From contig CAVPAM010000038.1 of assembly GCA_963701445.1 (NCBI GenBank), positions 1 to 64,000 on the forward strand: a stretch of 64,000 nucleotides of DNA, read 5' to 3'. Shown here in pieces: positions 61,842 through 64,000 of this stretch; position 1 is the first letter of the stretch, and each line of letters opens with the position of its first letter. The translations under genes were made by a program, and so were the position numbers. Source of the stretch: CAKZLS01 sp963701445. Lineage in GTDB: Bacteria; Pseudomonadota; Alphaproteobacteria; Rhodospirillales; Defluviicoccaceae. The notes beneath the pieces are model-generated. The model had not been told where the DNA came from, ran no database searches, and saw only the letters and a list, made by a program, of their open reading frames with translations.

Positions 61842-64000
61842 CTATCCGGCCTTGCGGGTGGCGGCCAGCATTTCCAGGCGTTTGATCCGGCGGCGGGTGA
61901 TGCCGGCATGATAGTCGGCGCCGCTTCGCTCGAAAATGGAGAGCGCCGTGCGAAACGCCGACAGGGCCTCGGTGTAGCGGAGCGGATTGTTCTCCCGATC
62001 CCCCAGCGCCCAGAGGGTGTTGCCGAGATTGATCTGGGTGAGCGCCCAGTGCACCGGCAGCCGCTCGCGAGCCCGGACTTCCAGGGCGGATTTGTAGGCG
62101 TCCACGGCGGCCTTCAGTTCCTCCGCGTTTCCGTCCCGCTCCCCCAGCGTCTGGAGGGCGTTGCCGAGATTGTTCTGGGTCATGGCCCACGCCAGCGGGA
62201 AGCGCTCCCGGGTCCGCACTTCCAGTGTCGCCCGGTAGGCCGCGACCGCCTCGCGCAGAAATTCCGTTCCTTCCTCCCGGTCGCCGAGGGTGCGGAGGGC
62301 GTTGCCGAGATTGTTCTGCGTGGCCGCCCAGTCGAGAGGGAACTGCTCGCGCGTGTACATGGAGAGCGCCGCCCGATGGGCCGTTACCGCCTGTCTCAGA
62401 TGGGCCGTGCCCTCTTCGCGCTTGGCCAAGGTCCAAAGCGCGGTGCCCAGGTTGTTCTGGGTCATGGCGAAATGGAACGGAAGCTCGTCGCGGACGTAGA
62501 CTTCCAGCGCCGACTTGTAGGCGTCGACCGCCTCCTCGAGATGCCGGGTTCCCTCCTCGCGGCCACCCAGGTTGGACAGCGCCGCGCCCAGGCTGTTCTG
62601 GGTTTTTGCCCAGTCGAGCGGCCGCCGCACGCGGGTCACGACCCGCAGCGCCGCGCGGTAGGCCTCTACGGCGTTCTCCAGGGGGGCCGTTCCCTCTTCA
62701 CGTTCCGAGAGCATCTGCAGCGCATCGCCGAGGTTGATCTGGGTGTTGGCCCAGTCCAGCGGGTAACGGTCGCGGGTGAGCACCTCCAGCGCCGAGTGGA
62801 AGGCTTCGACCGCCTCCTCGAGCCGAACGGTGCGGCCCAGGCGGGCGCCGAGAGCGCAAAGCCCCATGCCGAGTTTGTCCTGGGTCATCGCCCACTCCAT
62901 CGGCAGCCGGTCGCGCGAAAAGATTTCCAGCGCCGACCGGTAGGCGGTGACGGCGTCGTCAAGGCGCTGCGCGGCCTCGCCGTGTTCGCCAAGGGCATGA
63001 CAGGCGGCGCCCAGGCTGCTCTGGGTCATGGCCCAGTGCAGCGGCAGGGCAGCGCGCGTCAGGGTTTCGAGCGCGGCGGTATGAGCCGCGACCGCCTCGT
63101 GCAGGGACGCCGTTCCTTCCTCGCGCTGCCCCAGGGTTCTCAGGGCGACACCGAGATTGTTCTGGGTCATGGCCCAGGTCACCGGCAGCCGCTCCTTGGT
63201 GATGATTTCCAGGGCGCGGCGGTAGGCCGTCACCGCCTCTCGGAGATGCTCGGTGGCCTCGCCGCGTTTGCCGAGCGACCACAGCGCCACCGCCCGGTTG
63301 TTTTCCAGCATGGCCCAGTGCACGGGCATCTGGGTCCGCGTGTAGATATCCTCGGCGCTGCTGAAAGCCGCGAGGGACTCCTCGAGATAACCGGCCTGTT
63401 GCTTCAGTTCGCCCAGCATCCGCAGCGCGTTCCCCAGGGCGTTGAAAGTCATCGCCCTCAGATTCGGCGTCTCGACGGGGTTGGTTTCCTGCAGAACCAT
63501 TTTCAAGTCGGCGACGGCGCGCTCCAGCCATTCGGGATCGTCGGCGTTCTCGCCAATGGCCGCCGCCGCCGTGCCATGGGCGGCACGAATCCGCGCGAGA
63601 CCGCGCGCGGTCAGGCTGCTTGGCGGATTGTCGAGAATGCCCCGGGCCACCGCCGCGGCCGGAACGAGCAGAGCCAGAACGCTCTGCGCCTGAGCCTCGG
63701 TCGCCGGGTCGATCCCGGTCAGCGCCACGCCGTAAATGACCTCTCCCAGACGGTCTTCGAAGTCGTCGGGAAGTTCGAGCACGTTGCTCACCGGCCGAAA
63801 AGCGCGAACCTCTCCGCGCGGCGTTATCGCCGCCGAGAGGAAACGGAGCCTGATGGACCTCTCGCCCTCCGGCCGTTCGCCCCAGACCAGAACGTCGGCC
63901 CCGGCGTTCCGCGTGATCGCGCGTCCGGTGCGCAGCGCCTCCGCGAGGTGTTCGACGGGATCCCCCGGACCTTCGGCGCTCAGCGTTCTGTTGCAGCGCT
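61842..64000 (-). CDS. Large TPR-repeat protein, 5' end outside the window
   Basis: The frame is open from the stop at 61842 to the window edge, at least 718 codons. A GTG at 63791 is internal: sequence upstream is still coherent (GADVLVWGERPEGERSIRLR, TPRGEVRAFRPVSNVLELPD). From about 63480 downwards it contains about ten tandem TPR-like units of 47 residues, each following the pattern WAMTQNNLGxALxxLGxRE, EAVxAYRxALEVxTRxRxPL. The upstream part may be a signalling or sensor domain, but too little is visible. TPR arrays bind proteins; the partner is unknown. Confidence 0.82.
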   Translation of the reverse strand, partial: RCNRTLSAEGPGDPVEHLAEALRTGRAITRNAGADVLVWGERPEGERSIRLRFLSAAITPRGEVRAFRPVSNVLELPDDFEDRLGEVIYGVALTGIDPATEAQAQSVLALLVPAAAVARGILDNPPSSLTARGLARIRAAHGTAAAAIGENADDPEWLERAVADLKMVLQETNPVETPNLRAMTFNALGNALRMLGELKQQAGYLEESLAAFSSAEDIYTRTQMPVHWAMLENNRAVALWSLGKRGEATEHLREAVTAYRRALEIITKERLPVTWAMTQNNLGVALRTLGQREEGTASLHEAVAAHTAALETLTRAALPLHWAMTQSSLGAACHALGEHGEAAQRLDDAVTAYRSALEIFSRDRLPMEWAMTQDKLGMGLCALGARLGRTVRLEEAVEAFHSALEVLTRDRYPLDWANTQINLGDALQMLSEREEGTAPLENAVEAYRAALRVVTRVRRPLDWAKTQNSLGAALSNLGGREEGTRHLEEAVDAYKSALEVYVRDELPFHFAMTQNNLGTALWTLAKREEGTAHLRQAVTAHRAALSMYTREQFPLDWAATQNNLGNALRTLGDREEGTEFLREAVAAYRATLEVRTRERFPLAWAMTQNNLGNALQTLGERDGNAEELKAAVDAYKSALEVRARERLPVHWALTQINLGNTLWALGDRENNPLRYTEALSAFRTALSIFERSGADYHAGITRRRIKRLEMLAATRKAG

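Overview
The window is high-GC DNA from an alphaproteobacterium, most likely a Rhodospirillales relative. I infer this from conserved gene neighbourhoods (dnaA-dnaN-recF-gyrB with rpsT, mutM, ubiE, ubiB, coaBC and dut close by; cobS-cobT with bolA and a J-domain gene; xerD/aroK-aroB; hemC-hemD-hemX-hemY opposite tsaD-gpsA), from a phasin, and from malyl-CoA lyase next to accA. It is chromosomal, and the central part is the replication-initiation region.

Layout. 1-6.6 kb is a rearranged accessory region: small stress proteins (BON lipoprotein, CsbD, two tiny membrane proteins), a CsbD-desaturase fusion beside an 82-bp direct repeat, a Crp/Fnr regulator, a phasin, and an intact-looking plus a fragmentary hemolysin III gene. 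6.6-11.4 kb holds an AsnC-type ligand-binding protein, a PIN/AbrB toxin-antitoxin pair, and a Kef-type cation antiporter with a CLC chloride channel. 11.5-14.1 kb holds a lone phage-tail-fibre-like gene, an esterase-like periplasmic protein and a dienelactone-hydrolase-like protein. 14.2-19.1 kb is cobT, cobS, a J-domain protein, an EamA exporter and bolA. 19.1-24.6 kb is DUF2889, CBS, CorC-type, aroB, aroK and, divergently, a small membrane protein and xerD. 24.7-28 kb is malyl-CoA lyase, accA, an SH3 protein and a broken vapBC. 28.1-32.6 kb, on the minus strand, is coaBC-dut, an Rrf2 regulator, cysK, moeB and a DsrE-like gene, a sulfur/cysteine neighbourhood. 32.7-44.6 kb is ubiE-ubiB opposite mutM, then enoyl-CoA hydratase, rpsT, dnaA, dnaN, recF and gyrB. 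45-48.6 kb is an RTX-repeat secreted protein with a 345-bp internal tandem duplication, a lipoprotein and a VanZ-like protein. 48.7-57.4 kb is a small unknown gene, a conserved hypothetical, tRNA-Thr, hemY-hemX-hemD-hemC, tsaD, a decayed DUF4160/DUF2442 pair, gpsA and a YciI protein. 57.6-64 kb is a lipoprotein/coiled-coil pair, an EVE protein, a Rieske protein, acs and a large TPR protein cut by the window edge.

The most striking window-wide signal is single-base indels. hemolysin III, the EamA gene, aroK (three times), the RTX gene (three times) and the tRNA-Thr T-loop all regain a standard sequence when one base is removed or added. Because aroK and the tRNA are otherwise perfectly conserved, I suspect sequence errors in the source assembly at least as much as real decay. 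The damage to vapC, the DUF2442 gene and the partial hemolysin III copy is of other kinds and looks real. I found no CRISPR array, no intact insertion sequence and no complete prophage.
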